Counted from the stretch's first letter, positions 55,517 to 64,000 are shown. The stretch: DNA of 64,000 nt from Flavobacterium dauae (GCF_004151275.2 NZ_CP130821.1:1240001-1304000), one strand, 5' to 3'. The notes: generated from the sequence alone by a model not told the origin. Program-made: numbers and translations.

Positions 55517-56135
55517 ACTTCAACGGTAAATGCACCACTTTTTTGGTTTCAAAAAATTCATTGGTAAAAAAGTCGCTTAAATTATATAAGGTAGCTTTTG
55601 GGAAATTTTTTAATTCTTCAGATAAATCACCGCCTTTTAAATATAAAATTCCGTTTTCTAAATCGTGAACCGATTGTTTTTTGGTTTTTCCTTTAACCCA
55701 AGTAACAAAATCGGGCATATTGGTAACGGCACGGCTTACAATAAAATCGAATTTATCAGTAACCAGTTCGGCTCTTTTTTGTTCAGCCTTTATATTTTTT
55801 AGTTGTAAGGAAGTAGCAACTTCGTTTACCACTTTTATTTTTTTAGCAATCACATCAATGGCATAGAAATTAGTTTCGGGAAATAAAATAGCCAACGGAA
55901 TTGCCGGAAAACCGCCACCTGTACCAACATCCATTACATCGGCATTTGGTTTAAATGCCATAATTTTTGCAATTCCTAACGAATGTAAAATGTGTTTGGT
56001 GTATAATTCGTCGATATCTTTTCGCGAAATCACGTTAATTTTAGCATTCCAATCCTGATACAAATCATATAATTGTTCAAACTGACTTTTTTGTACTTCG
56101 TTTAAATCCGGAAATTGAACTAAAATTTCTTCCAT
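55506..56135 (-). CDS. rsmG: 16S rRNA (guanine-527-N7)-methyltransferase RsmG
   Basis: 209 residues from the ATG at 56135 (an ATG two codons earlier is possible). Methylates G527 of 16S rRNA using SAM. The Rossmann motif MDVGTGGGFPAIPLAILFPE, the acidic AIDVIAKKIKVVNEVA and DFIVSRAVTNMPDFVTW regions are typical of the GidB/RsmG family, and the length is normal. Has a TATTTTTG -7 box immediately upstream. Converges with the truncated epimerase remnant. Confidence 0.95.
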   Translation of the reverse strand: MEEILVQFPDLNEVQKSQFEQLYDLYQDWNAKINVISRKDIDELYTKHILHSLGIAKIMAFKPNADVMDVGTGGGFPAIPLAILFPETNFYAIDVIAKKIKVVNEVATSLQLKNIKAEQKRAELVTDKFDFIVSRAVTNMPDFVTWVKGKTKKQSVHDLENGILYLKGGDLSEELKNFPKATLYNLSDFFTNEFFETKKVVHLPLKFKG

Positions 56136-56151
56136 TATCATTAATTTTTGG

Positions 56152-56159
56152 CAAAAATA
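56152..56159 (-). promoter_or_regulatory. -7 box of the rsmG promoter
   Basis: TATTTTTG on the minus strand (CAAAAATA on plus), full consensus, 16 nt upstream of the ATG at 56135. This favours that ATG over the one at 56141. Confidence 0.55.
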
Positions 56160-56266
56160 CAGTTTATAAATTTAAAAAGAAGTATATTTAGGTTTCAATA
56201 AACTTATTTTCGAAATAACATTTAGGTTACATTAAATTTATTTCTTTGTTTCAAAAATATGTCGAT

Positions 56267-57517
56267 ATGAAAAAAATAATTACTCTCTTTGTTTTATGGT
56301 TTTCGGTTTGTGCGTATTCACAGGAAACATTAAATACAATGTTTTACAATGTGTTTAAATTTCCAAACTCGTTTCCTGTAAATCGGGAGGTTATTTTACG
56401 CGATATTTTAGACGATTACAAACCCGATTTGTTTATGATTTGCGAATTGGCGACAGAAAATGCAGCTAATTTAATTCTGAATACATCATTACAAAATCAA
56501 ACAGATCCGTATGCACGTGCTGTTTTTGTACCCGATCTTTCAAAACCATCGGATCCTTTGCAAACAATGGTTTTTTATAATCAACGTAAACTTACTTTGG
56601 TAAATCAGCAAACATTGGCAACGGTGTATCGCGACATTAATCACTATTCTTTTAAGGTAAATGTAGATTCGCAAAATCCTATCTATTTAGAAGTTTTTGT
56701 GGCACATTTGAAATCGAGCACTGGGCCTGCAAACCGACAAATGCGTTATGATATGGTGGAAGCTGTAACGCAACAACTACAAAACTTAACACAACCTGAT
56801 ACTTATGTACTTTTTGCAGGCGATTTTAATTTTTACAATTCATCAGAAATCGGTTATCAAAAAATTTTAGATCCAACAAATGCTATTAAATTGATAGATC
56901 CCTTAAACGCACCGGGAAGCTGGCACGACAATGCATCGTTCAACTATTTGCACACGCAAAGCACGCGTGTTTCTAATGCTGGATTTGGCGGTGGAGCCAA
57001 CGCAGGAGCCTCGGGAGGTTTAGACGATCGGTTTGATTTTATAATGATGAGCGAAAATTTTAATACAAGTACTCGTTTTTCTTATGTAAACGGAAGTTAC
57101 CAAGCGTATGGAAACAACGGAAATTGTTTTGATAAAGATGTGAAAGATGTAAATTGTACAGGTGTTTTTTCACAAACCCTTCGCGATAATCTGTATAATA
57201 TGAGTGACCATTTACCGGTGGTAATGCAGTTTCAAATTAATGAACCATTGGCGATAAAATCATTTGAAAAAGAGCCTTTAATGTGGTTTGAATCATCGAA
57301 TATAACGGATAATGAAATAATGATAGGTGTTGATACGTCAAAATTTAATGCACAAAACAACCAACTGTTTGTTTATAATATAATGGGACAATTGATAAAA
57401 ACGGTTGCGGTAAATAATCAATCGAACATTGTAATTTCGATCCAAAATCTATCAGGTGGAATGTATTTTGTAAAATCAAACGGAAGTGCTACAGTGTTAA
57501 AATTCATCAAAAAATAA
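56267..57517 (+). CDS. Secreted endonuclease/exonuclease/phosphatase-fold protein with T9SS type A sorting tail
   Basis: 416 residues from the ATG at 56267. Signal peptide MKKIITLFVLWFSVCAYSQ, then a DNase I-like domain: TMFYNVFKFP, PDLFMICELATENA (catalytic Glu), FVAHLKSSTGPANRQMR, LFAGDFNFYNSSEIGY (D-x-N), DDRFDFIMMSENFN and YNMSDHLPVVMQF (D-H). The last ~80 residues hold a linker and a T9SS type A sorting domain: QLFVYNIMGQLIKTV, VISIQNLSGGMYFVKSNGSA and a KFIKK end. A secreted nuclease or phosphatase; substrate not deducible. The gene opens beside rsmG on the opposite strand. Confidence 0.87.
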   Translation: MKKIITLFVLWFSVCAYSQETLNTMFYNVFKFPNSFPVNREVILRDILDDYKPDLFMICELATENAANLILNTSLQNQTDPYARAVFVPDLSKPSDPLQTMVFYNQRKLTLVNQQTLATVYRDINHYSFKVNVDSQNPIYLEVFVAHLKSSTGPANRQMRYDMVEAVTQQLQNLTQPDTYVLFAGDFNFYNSSEIGYQKILDPTNAIKLIDPLNAPGSWHDNASFNYLHTQSTRVSNAGFGGGANAGASGGLDDRFDFIMMSENFNTSTRFSYVNGSYQAYGNNGNCFDKDVKDVNCTGVFSQTLRDNLYNMSDHLPVVMQFQINEPLAIKSFEKEPLMWFESSNITDNEIMIGVDTSKFNAQNNQLFVYNIMGQLIKTVAVNNQSNIVISIQNLSGGMYFVKSNGSATVLKFIKK

Positions 57518-57552
57518 AAAAAGCTCAAATAAAAGAATGATATTTATGTCTA

Positions 57553-57657
57553 AGAAAGTCGTTGCTTCGAGTAGCGTAACGGAGTGAAGCGTATCGAGAA
57601 GTTTGCTAAAAGAGAAGTTCTCGACAAGCTCGAACGGACGAAGATCTGATACTTTCT
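57553..57657. repeat. GC-rich palindromic intergenic element
   Basis: Outer arms AGAAAGT (57553-57559) and ACTTTCT (57651-57657). The inside is rich in short palindromes (for example GAGAAGTTCTC and TTCTCGACAAGCTCGAA) and clearly more GC-rich than the surrounding spacer. It looks like a REP- or MITE-like dispersed element; a second copy is not in the window, so the repeat nature is not shown here. The rest of the 264-bp spacer holds only a promoter. Confidence 0.45.
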
Positions 57658-57752
57658 ATGTGGTGTAAAATATCCATAATCATAAAATAAAAAATGTGCA
57701 TTTTCTATGTTAAAAAGCCACAAGGTTGTTTTATATTATGTTGCAATATTAG

Positions 57753-57760
57753 TACCTTTG
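57753..57760 (+). promoter_or_regulatory. -7 box of the aminotransferase promoter
   Basis: TACCTTTG, full TANNTTTG, 21 nt before the ATG at 57782. A TTG 24 nt upstream (57726-57728) may be a distant -33. Confidence 0.5.
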
Positions 57761-57781
57761 AGCGTATAAATTTTGAAAATA

Positions 57782-58975
57782 ATGAGTGCACAACATTTGT
57801 CAGATAGAATTAATAATTTATCTGTTTCGCAAACCTTGGCAATGGCAGCAAAAGCCCGCGAATTAACAGCATTGGGTAAAGATATTATCAGTTTAAGTTT
57901 GGGTGAACCCGATTTTAACACACCCGATTTTATTAAAGAAGCTGCTAAAAAGGCAATTGATGAAAACTGGAGCAAGTATCCACCAGTTGATGGATATTTA
58001 GAGTTAAAACAAGCTATTGTAAAGAAATTTCAACGCGATAACGGTTTAAATTATCAGCCTGCAAATATTGTGGTTTCAACCGGTGCTAAGCAATCGCTTT
58101 ACAATATTGCCCAGGTAATGTTAAATGATGGAGATGAGGTTATTTTACCGGCACCTTATTGGGTAAGTTATTTTGAAATTATTAAAATGGCAGGGGGTAT
58201 TCCGGTTGAAGTTCCAACAAGTGTTGAGTCTGATTTTAAAATAACACCAGAACAATTAAAAGCTGCTATTACTCCAAAAACCAAAATGATGTGGTTTAGT
58301 TCGCCTTGTAATCCATCGGGATCGGTTTACAGTAAAGATGAATTAGCCGCTTTGGTAGAGGTTTTAAAACAACACGAAAACATTTACGTGGTGTCTGACG
58401 AAATTTACGAACATATCAATTTTACAGGTGGTTATTGCAGTATCGGATCCATTCCGGGAATGTTTAATCGTACTATTACGGTAAATGGTGTTGCCAAAGC
58501 ATTTGCAATGACTGGTTGGAGAATTGGATATATAGGTGCACCAGAATTTATTGCTAAAGCGTGTACCAAATTACAAGGGCAGGTTACAAGTGGTGCAAAT
58601 TCTATCGCGCAACGCGCAACTATTGCAGCTTTAGAAGCCGATCCTTCCGAAATTGGATATATGGTTGAGGCTTTCCACAAACGCAGAGATTTGGTAATGA
58701 AATTGGTGAACGACATTCCTAGTTTAAAAGTGAATCAGCCCGAAGGCGCTTTTTACGTTTTCCCAGATGTATCTTACTATTTTGGTAAAACATTAAAAGG
58801 AATTTTAATAAATAATGCCGATGATTTAGCACTGTTTTTATTAGAACACGCCAATGTAGCCACAGTAACCGGAGCAGCATTTGGAAACCCAAACTGTTTA
58901 CGATTATCTTATGCAACCAGCGAAGAAATGATTAGCGAAGCTTTTAGAAGAATAAAAGAAGCTTTAGCAGGATAG
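57782..58975 (+). CDS. PLP-dependent aspartate-type aminotransferase (class I/II)
   Basis: 397 residues from the ATG at 57782. Type I fold aminotransferase: SLSLGEPDFNTPDFIKEAA, TGAKQSLYNIAQVMLNDGDE, LPAPYWVSYFEII, SPCNPSGSVYSKDEL, VVSDEIYEHINF (PLP Asp/Tyr) and VNGVAKAFAMTGWRIGYIGA, where the Lys of the KAF segment binds PLP. Resembles the bacterial AspC/PatA group (1b), but the substrate is not certain from sequence. Own promoter. The next gene begins 79 bp downstream. Confidence 0.95.
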   Translation: MSAQHLSDRINNLSVSQTLAMAAKARELTALGKDIISLSLGEPDFNTPDFIKEAAKKAIDENWSKYPPVDGYLELKQAIVKKFQRDNGLNYQPANIVVSTGAKQSLYNIAQVMLNDGDEVILPAPYWVSYFEIIKMAGGIPVEVPTSVESDFKITPEQLKAAITPKTKMMWFSSPCNPSGSVYSKDELAALVEVLKQHENIYVVSDEIYEHINFTGGYCSIGSIPGMFNRTITVNGVAKAFAMTGWRIGYIGAPEFIAKACTKLQGQVTSGANSIAQRATIAALEADPSEIGYMVEAFHKRRDLVMKLVNDIPSLKVNQPEGAFYVFPDVSYYFGKTLKGILINNADDLALFLLEHANVATVTGAAFGNPNCLRLSYATSEEMISEAFRRIKEALAG

Positions 58976-59054
58976 TATTAGAAAAAATAGGTTTAATACA
59001 GTTGTCGGTATTATTTATTATATCCTTACTTTGTTCTCTATTAAAAAAATGCGT

Positions 59055-59921
59055 ATGAAAAAGTTTTCTTTTTTGTTGTTTTTAGCAACATTAACAGCTT
59101 GTCAAACAAAATCGCAAGTGGTTGATTTTAATGAAACATTTGCTTTAGAAAAACCGCATAAAGAGGTTTCGGGCATGGTGTTTCACGAACCCACTGACAA
59201 ACTCTGGATGTTACAAGACAAAGGAAATCCGGCAGAACTATATGCTTACACTACCAAAGGAACATTTGCTCAAACATTGAAAATCATCAATCAGGAAAAT
59301 ACCGATTGGGAAGATTTATCGCAAGATAAAAACGGTAATTTATATATTGGCAACTTTGGCAATAACGATAATAAACGACAAGATTTACGAATTTTAAAAA
59401 TAGACGGTACAAAACTAAACGAGTCTGTAACCGAAGTTTCACAAATAACAACGTTTACTTATGAAGATCAAAAAGATTTTCCGCCTAAAAAAAGTAATTT
59501 GTTATATGATTGTGAAGCTTTTGTGACCACTGATGATTATTTTTATTTATTTACAAAAAACAGATCAAAAGGGTTTGACGGCACTTTTTACGTTTATAAA
59601 CTTCCTAATAAACCAGGCAATTTTGTTGCAAAAAAAATAGCTACTTTAAAAACTTGTGAAAATTATAAAAAATGTGCTGTTACAGGTGCTGCCATGAATA
59701 AAGCTGAAACTAAAATTGCTTTAAGCACACATGACAACGTTTTTCTGATTGATTTTAAAAACGAAACTTCGTTTACACAAGCAAATATAAAGTCTGTTGC
59801 GTTACATCATAATTCACAAAAAGAAGCTCTAACTTTTTTAGACGATGAAACACTGCTGATTGCAGACGAAAAAGAAAAAGGTACTAATGGCGGAAAAGTT
59901 TATACATTGGGTTTGCATTAA
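59055..59921 (+). CDS. Lipoprotein with a possible beta-propeller fold
   Basis: 288 residues from the ATG at 59055, MKKFSFLLFLATLTACQT, a lipobox with Cys16. Mature part has repeated beta-type motifs (MVFHEPTDKLWMLQDKGNPA, DLSQDKNGNLYIGNFGNNDN, KLPNKPGNFVAKKIATLKTC) and an ALTFLDDETLLIADEKEKG close, suggesting a propeller of the SdiA-regulated/SMP-30-like type. No catalytic set is recognised. The stop codon overlaps that of the convergent phosphoesterase gene. Confidence 0.72.
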   Translation: MKKFSFLLFLATLTACQTKSQVVDFNETFALEKPHKEVSGMVFHEPTDKLWMLQDKGNPAELYAYTTKGTFAQTLKIINQENTDWEDLSQDKNGNLYIGNFGNNDNKRQDLRILKIDGTKLNESVTEVSQITTFTYEDQKDFPPKKSNLLYDCEAFVTTDDYFYLFTKNRSKGFDGTFYVYKLPNKPGNFVAKKIATLKTCENYKKCAVTGAAMNKAETKIALSTHDNVFLIDFKNETSFTQANIKSVALHHNSQKEALTFLDDETLLIADEKEKGTNGGKVYTLGLH

Positions 59922-62900
59922 AATGTAAACCCAATACCAAAACTTACCAAACTGTTTTCTTTACTGGTAAAAATACCGGCGTGTGCGGTAAAAGAATCTA
60001 ATGCGTTTAACCATAAACCACCGCCATAACTATGATACCACGTATCGTTAGCTGTGTATTTATTCCAAATTCTACCAGTATCGTACCCAGCATAAATACC
60101 ATAACTTAGTGGAATAATCCCGTTGGTGATGTGTTTCATTTTATAACGAATATCCTGACTGGTAATAAAAGCGGTATGACCAATAAATCTTTGTTGACGG
60201 TAGCCTCTTAATCCGTTATTTGAACCAATTGAAGCTGCCTGATAAAAATGATAATCATCTCCAAATATTTTCTCAAACAAATAGGTTGATGACCAAGTAA
60301 GCTTTTTATTGTTGCTAATAGGTACAACAAAATTTAGTTTTGTGTTTAAATATTGATGCGATTTGCTAAAATCGTCCATATAATAACGCGTACCAAATAA
60401 GGTCATAAAACCCAAACCTACGGTTGGTTCCTGATCATTATCGTAATTTTCAAACTGATATTTTAAGCGGGCACCTAAAAAATGCTTACGCGTGTAAGTA
60501 TCAAACAAATGCGTTAAAAGCTCTTCGTCAATTAAACGTCCGTTGGTTTTTACAATTTTTGTAGATTCATAAGTTGCTCCAACTAAAAAAGAACTTCCGT
60601 TTCGGCCTTTCCATTCGTATGAGGGTTTAAATTCTAACTGTGAAGTACGAACTCTATAATAATTATCTTCAAAAAGTTCGTGATTGTAAGAATCTAAATT
60701 ATCGCTTCCAAAAAAGTTTTTTGTAAAATTTACCGAAGTTGCCAATGCTTCAATAGCCCAGAAACCGGTGTTAGAATAATCTTTAAAACTACCTTTGTAA
60801 GATGTAAAAATACCCGAAGTTGCAAAATTATATTTTAGGCGTAACTGATGTTTTTGCGAATACGGATTTTGATTGAATTTTTTTATGGTGTAAATTCCGT
60901 TTATTCCCAGCATTACACCATTGTCGCGGTTATAACCTGCATCGGGTAAAATGGTTAATACATTCAGCGGTGCTTTGCGGTAATCGTATTGGTTTAAATT
61001 GTACTGATCACGCAAAACTAAACGAGTGTTTTTCTTGTTTTTAACAGTAATGGGTTTTGAACGATAATCAAAAACTTTTGCAGATGTTTTGCCTGATATA
61101 TTGTATATATCGTTATTTCTACCGCCGATTAATTTTAAATGAATAGGTGATTTTTCGCCAGTAACCTGCATCTCATCGTCATCATCTAAACCGTAAATCC
61201 ACAGTTCTTTTGTTGTTTTTGGGAAATAGGTATAAGTCTGAATGAATTCATCGCCCGATTTTTTAGTCCGGAAATAATCTACCGTTATTTTATCTTTAAA
61301 AGTATTAACCACAAAGCGGTCTTTTTTATTGGTACCAACAACAATTCCGTACTTAAAAAGTTCTTTATAATATTTAGATGAAAAAGCAACTAATTTAGAC
61401 CGGCGCTCTTTTAAAATTTCAATAATATCATTGCTATATTGGTTGCGTATTTCTTTTGGAAGACTATTAAAAGCATCTTCAATTACTTTATCGTTTATGC
61501 CATTTACAACTTCTTGTGCTGTAGCTTGCCAGTCTTTTAAAGTGGTATTTTGCAGAAAAACTTTATCTAAAGGAAAAGCCGATTTGGTAATCCATCGTGG
61601 TTTACCGTAGTTTTCTTTAAAAGTTTGCATATGTCGCAGCGGATTTAACTTATTAAGTAGGTGTAATAAGTTTCCGTCTATTTTTGCAAAAGCCTGGTCG
61701 CGGTCTCTTGGAATGGGTTGAAACACAATTTTGTCACCAACTTTTTTCTCTACCCAACGCCACTGATCGGCATGACGATCCCAATCGCCAATTAAGAAAT
61801 CAAAAATACGTGCACGCAAATACATTTTATCGTCCACTTTATATTTTTCGTCTTTTTCTAAATTCGAAAGTAAATCTTGGGTACTGATAATATCATCGCC
61901 ATTCCCAAACGATGAAATGTTTGCCTGAGATTTATGCGGACGTTCTTCAATCATATACAATTCATCGCCATAAGTTTCATTATATTTTCCTAAAGCATCT
62001 TGTTTAGGCACATAAAATAGTTTTGGGTTTGTATGATACAAGTTAACAGCATCTGACAATTGCCCAAGAATAAACGCAGTATATGGATGCGACGTTGTAT
62101 AATAATCATCTATAAAATCAAGCACATAGGTATCTTCTAATTTATCTTCGATATAAGTGTTCTTGAAAATAGCAGATTGTAAAAACTGTTTAGAACTTTT
62201 TCGCAATCCACGCATTACGTATTGTTTTCCTTCTTTATCTTCTAATCTTAAAGAAAGTGATTGATTTCCGCCCCCCGAAATAATTGGTTTCAATCCGCCG
62301 TATAAGTTATCCAGGTCAGCCACCGGTGCATTAACATTTGTGCCATAAATACTGCGGTAATGCTGACCAAAAAGAAACTTGTAGGTTTTTGATTTCTGAG
62401 TGGCTTTTAACGGATAAACCGATGCCTGAGTAGTGCTTTGCGTTACCGGCAAAAATTTTTTATTATAGTTGTCTGGTGACATAATTGTTTTTTGAAAAAC
62501 AATGTCATTGCCTTCATTGGTTATTTTACGAAGTGCAACATCCACATTATTGTCGGCATAAATTTTCAAGGTTGCAAAACCTAAACTGCCAATAGAATAA
62601 CTGGTTGGCTGTACGCTGCGTGCTTCTTCGGTTTTAGAACCTGCACCGCTAATTAACTGCTTAATACCGTTGTGTTCTATATATTGTAAATTGTGTTCGT
62701 GACCTGATACAAAAACCACTTGTTCCTGATTTTTGGTTAAAGTGGTTAAACGATCTACTAACATTCGGTAATAAGTATATTGTATATCTGCCGGACTTGC
62801 ACCTGATGTTTTTCGCAAATAATTACTAATAGTACCAAGTAGGGGTAAAGGAACATTTTTATACGGAAAAATGTGGTTGCGAAAAGAAAAATAACCACCG

Positions 62901-63610
62901 TGAGAACCGTTTGTAATTATTGGATGATGAATGGCAACAACGGTAACTTTATTTTGATTTTTATTGATTAGACTTCTAAATTCTTCAAAAAAATCTTCAC
63001 GGGTTTTAACCACACTTTCTTCGTTAATGTTTGGATATTTATCCCAATTTTGAATAAACCATTCGCTATCAACAGTAATAATCGTCAGTTGATCGTTTAC
63101 TTCATAGCTGTCAATAGCGTCGTATTTTTTAGGTAAAAACGACTTTTTTCCTAATTTACTTTCAACGTAATTCTTTTGTTCGGTTAACCCTTCCAGGCCG
63201 TGATACCAATCGTGATTTCCGGCTAAAAAAATGGTTTTGCCATTTACATTTTTGGCTAAATTAATCTGGGCATTTAGTTTTTCTTCAGCCAAAGACCGGT
63301 TTTTATCGTCTGCTAAAGGCATACCCAAAGGATAAATATTATCGCCTATAAAAAGCAACGTTTTATCATTGTTGTTTTGCTGCAAATAATTTTTTACGGT
63401 TTGTAATAACTGTTGTCCCTTTACCTCATTGGCATTACCGGCATCACCTACCACAACTATTTCGTGCAATAATTTTCCTTTACTTTCGTTAGTAATCATA
63501 TCGCGAGAAAAATCTTTTCCAATTTGTTCATGAAAAGAAGCACAAGCGTTAAACAAATAAATGATCAAAGCAAAGACAGAAATTTTTGCAATATGTAAGT
63601 TAAATTTCAT
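59918..63610 (-). CDS. Lipoprotein-anchored phosphoesterase, kinase-like centre and C-terminal outer-membrane barrel (fusion)
   Basis: 1230 residues from the ATG at 63610, which gives the lipobox LFNAC with Cys23. Residues about 50-330 are a calcineurin-like phosphoesterase: VVGDAGNANE (54-), FIGDNIYPLG, LAGNHDWYHG, VVAIHHPI and FVSGHEHNLQY. Residues about 430-870 hold DFLIGDWDRHADQWRW (about 604-619) and PIPRDRDQAFAK (about 633-643), resembling CotH/HipA-type kinase D-R-H and D-x-D loops; a lipid-kinase-like role is only an idea. The last 350 residues are a beta-barrel that ends GIFTSKENSLVSFGIGFTF with a terminal aromatic. Probable outer-membrane protein; whole role unknown. Confidence 0.83.
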   Translation of the reverse strand: MKFNLHIAKISVFALIIYLFNACASFHEQIGKDFSRDMITNESKGKLLHEIVVVGDAGNANEVKGQQLLQTVKNYLQQNNNDKTLLFIGDNIYPLGMPLADDKNRSLAEEKLNAQINLAKNVNGKTIFLAGNHDWYHGLEGLTEQKNYVESKLGKKSFLPKKYDAIDSYEVNDQLTIITVDSEWFIQNWDKYPNINEESVVKTREDFFEEFRSLINKNQNKVTVVAIHHPIITNGSHGGYFSFRNHIFPYKNVPLPLLGTISNYLRKTSGASPADIQYTYYRMLVDRLTTLTKNQEQVVFVSGHEHNLQYIEHNGIKQLISGAGSKTEEARSVQPTSYSIGSLGFATLKIYADNNVDVALRKITNEGNDIVFQKTIMSPDNYNKKFLPVTQSTTQASVYPLKATQKSKTYKFLFGQHYRSIYGTNVNAPVADLDNLYGGLKPIISGGGNQSLSLRLEDKEGKQYVMRGLRKSSKQFLQSAIFKNTYIEDKLEDTYVLDFIDDYYTTSHPYTAFILGQLSDAVNLYHTNPKLFYVPKQDALGKYNETYGDELYMIEERPHKSQANISSFGNGDDIISTQDLLSNLEKDEKYKVDDKMYLRARIFDFLIGDWDRHADQWRWVEKKVGDKIVFQPIPRDRDQAFAKIDGNLLHLLNKLNPLRHMQTFKENYGKPRWITKSAFPLDKVFLQNTTLKDWQATAQEVVNGINDKVIEDAFNSLPKEIRNQYSNDIIEILKERRSKLVAFSSKYYKELFKYGIVVGTNKKDRFVVNTFKDKITVDYFRTKKSGDEFIQTYTYFPKTTKELWIYGLDDDDEMQVTGEKSPIHLKLIGGRNNDIYNISGKTSAKVFDYRSKPITVKNKKNTRLVLRDQYNLNQYDYRKAPLNVLTILPDAGYNRDNGVMLGINGIYTIKKFNQNPYSQKHQLRLKYNFATSGIFTSYKGSFKDYSNTGFWAIEALATSVNFTKNFFGSDNLDSYNHELFEDNYYRVRTSQLEFKPSYEWKGRNGSSFLVGATYESTKIVKTNGRLIDEELLTHLFDTYTRKHFLGARLKYQFENYDNDQEPTVGLGFMTLFGTRYYMDDFSKSHQYLNTKLNFVVPISNNKKLTWSSTYLFEKIFGDDYHFYQAASIGSNNGLRGYRQQRFIGHTAFITSQDIRYKMKHITNGIIPLSYGIYAGYDTGRIWNKYTANDTWYHSYGGGLWLNALDSFTAHAGIFTSKENSLVSFGIGFTF

Positions 63611-63635
63611 AATTTTAATTTGTAAAAAATCATCA

Positions 63636-64000
63636 ATGGAACTTTTATCAAAAGCCGAAGCATATATTTTCAACCTTTTCAAAGATAAACTATCTTCTGA
63701 ATATATTTATCATGATTATTTGCATACTTTACGTGTGGTAACTGCAATAAACGAATTAATAACCGGTGAACATATTTTAGAACCCGATGCTACCCATTTA
63801 AAGCTTGCCGCCTGGTTTCACGATTCGGGATACATTTACGGAGCTGAGAATCACGAAGAAAAAAGCTGTGAGATCTTTAAAAATTTTATTAAAGAAAATG
63901 ATACTCAAGATATTTCTGTTGATGCTGTTTGCCATTTAATTTTAGCAACCAAATGCAATTATATACCTTGTAATTTGTTGGAAATGTGTATAAAAGATGC
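63636..64000 (+). CDS. HD-domain protein, probably HD-fused Pycsar-effector-like family (cut by window edge)
   Basis: First 121 residues only. The N-terminus MELLSKAEAYIFNLFKDKLS is followed by YHDYLHTLRVVTAINEL, LKLAAWFHDSGYIYGAENHE and LILATKCNYIPCNLLEMCIK, the conserved metal-binding His and His-Asp pair of HD domains. In flavobacteria this HD half is often fused to a DUF5706/Pycsar-effector membrane domain; here that part would lie beyond the window, so the assignment is from resemblance and needs the downstream sequence. The ATG lies 25 bp from the divergent start of the phosphoesterase fusion gene. Confidence 0.7.
   Translation, partial: MELLSKAEAYIFNLFKDKLSSEYIYHDYLHTLRVVTAINELITGEHILEPDATHLKLAAWFHDSGYIYGAENHEEKSCEIFKNFIKENDTQDISVDAVCHLILATKCNYIPCNLLEMCIKD

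Noticed and set aside
1..64000. CRISPR arrays, tRNA or rRNA genes and riboswitches
   Set aside because: No regularly spaced repeats, no tRNA-like cloverleaf and no conserved riboswitch core was noticed by eye; this is not a substitute for a covariance-model scan.

Overview
The window is about 64 kb of AT-rich chromosome from a member of the Bacteroidota, most likely the family Flavobacteriaceae (Flavobacterium/Myroides-like). The evidence is the gene set (DUF2490, YtxJ, SurA plus a second parvulin protein, a T9SS sorting tail, single-chain PurL, kynureninase), lipoproteins with Flavobacteriia-style lipoboxes, and promoters of the TANNTTTG (-7) type with short leaders instead of E. coli-like boxes. 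I saw no rRNA, tRNA or CRISPR array. Most of the region is housekeeping; the accessory material is three insertion sequences, a tandem glycosyltransferase-like pair, an RtcB RNA-ligase operon and a cut-off HD-domain gene at the right edge.

Layout. 1-5.2 kb: panB (cut by the window edge), a lipoprotein and purL, all minus. 5.6-7.5 kb: two tandem paralogous glycosyltransferase-like genes. 7.7-8.6 kb: IS1595-family copy 1, sitting in the leader of a beta-helix lipoprotein. 10.3-16.6 kb: DUF479 protein, ClC channel, uvrA and a LOG-family protein. 16.6-25.9 kb: clpB with an apparent sigma-54 promoter, ytxJ, then a minus-strand group of DUF2490, ctaA, CCA-adding enzyme, YrdC/TsaC, ureohydrolase and kynureninase. 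26-32.7 kb: two unrelated-type aconitases, separated by IS1595 copy 2, which landed on the stop codon of acnB. 33-37.8 kb: two parvulin-type chaperones and fumarylacetoacetase. 37.9-49.2 kb: glyA, an outer-membrane-type protein, a conserved unknown, a metallo-beta-lactamase-fold hydrolase, a small membrane protein/lipoprotein pair, tgt, an LptF/G permease, an EamA transporter, accA and dnaB.

49.3-53.8 kb is the most system-like locus. A WYL-domain regulator is divergent from a tight operon of two DNA polymerase beta-type nucleotidyltransferases and the RNA ligase RtcB, and the intergenic region carries two copies of a 19-bp palindrome. It looks like a regulated RNA-repair module. To its right lies a dead IS4-family element (one nonsense codon and one frameshift), abutting a TIGR01777-type epimerase that has lost its N-terminal part. 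This suggests an IS-associated deletion. Then follow rsmG, a secreted nuclease-fold protein with a T9SS tail, an aminotransferase, a lipoprotein, a large fusion of a phosphoesterase, a kinase-like centre and a beta-barrel, and the start of an HD-domain gene that resembles the Pycsar-effector-like HD proteins of flavobacteria.

Metabolically the region joins amino-acid catabolism (kynureninase, fumarylacetoacetase, ureohydrolase, serine hydroxymethyltransferase) with the TCA cycle (two aconitases), and envelope biogenesis (SurA-like chaperones, LptF/G, lipoproteins) with translation and stress functions. Several gene starts were moved downstream of the longest possible frame because a promoter box lies inside the extended frame (uvrA, clpB, ytxJ, the ureohydrolase and others).
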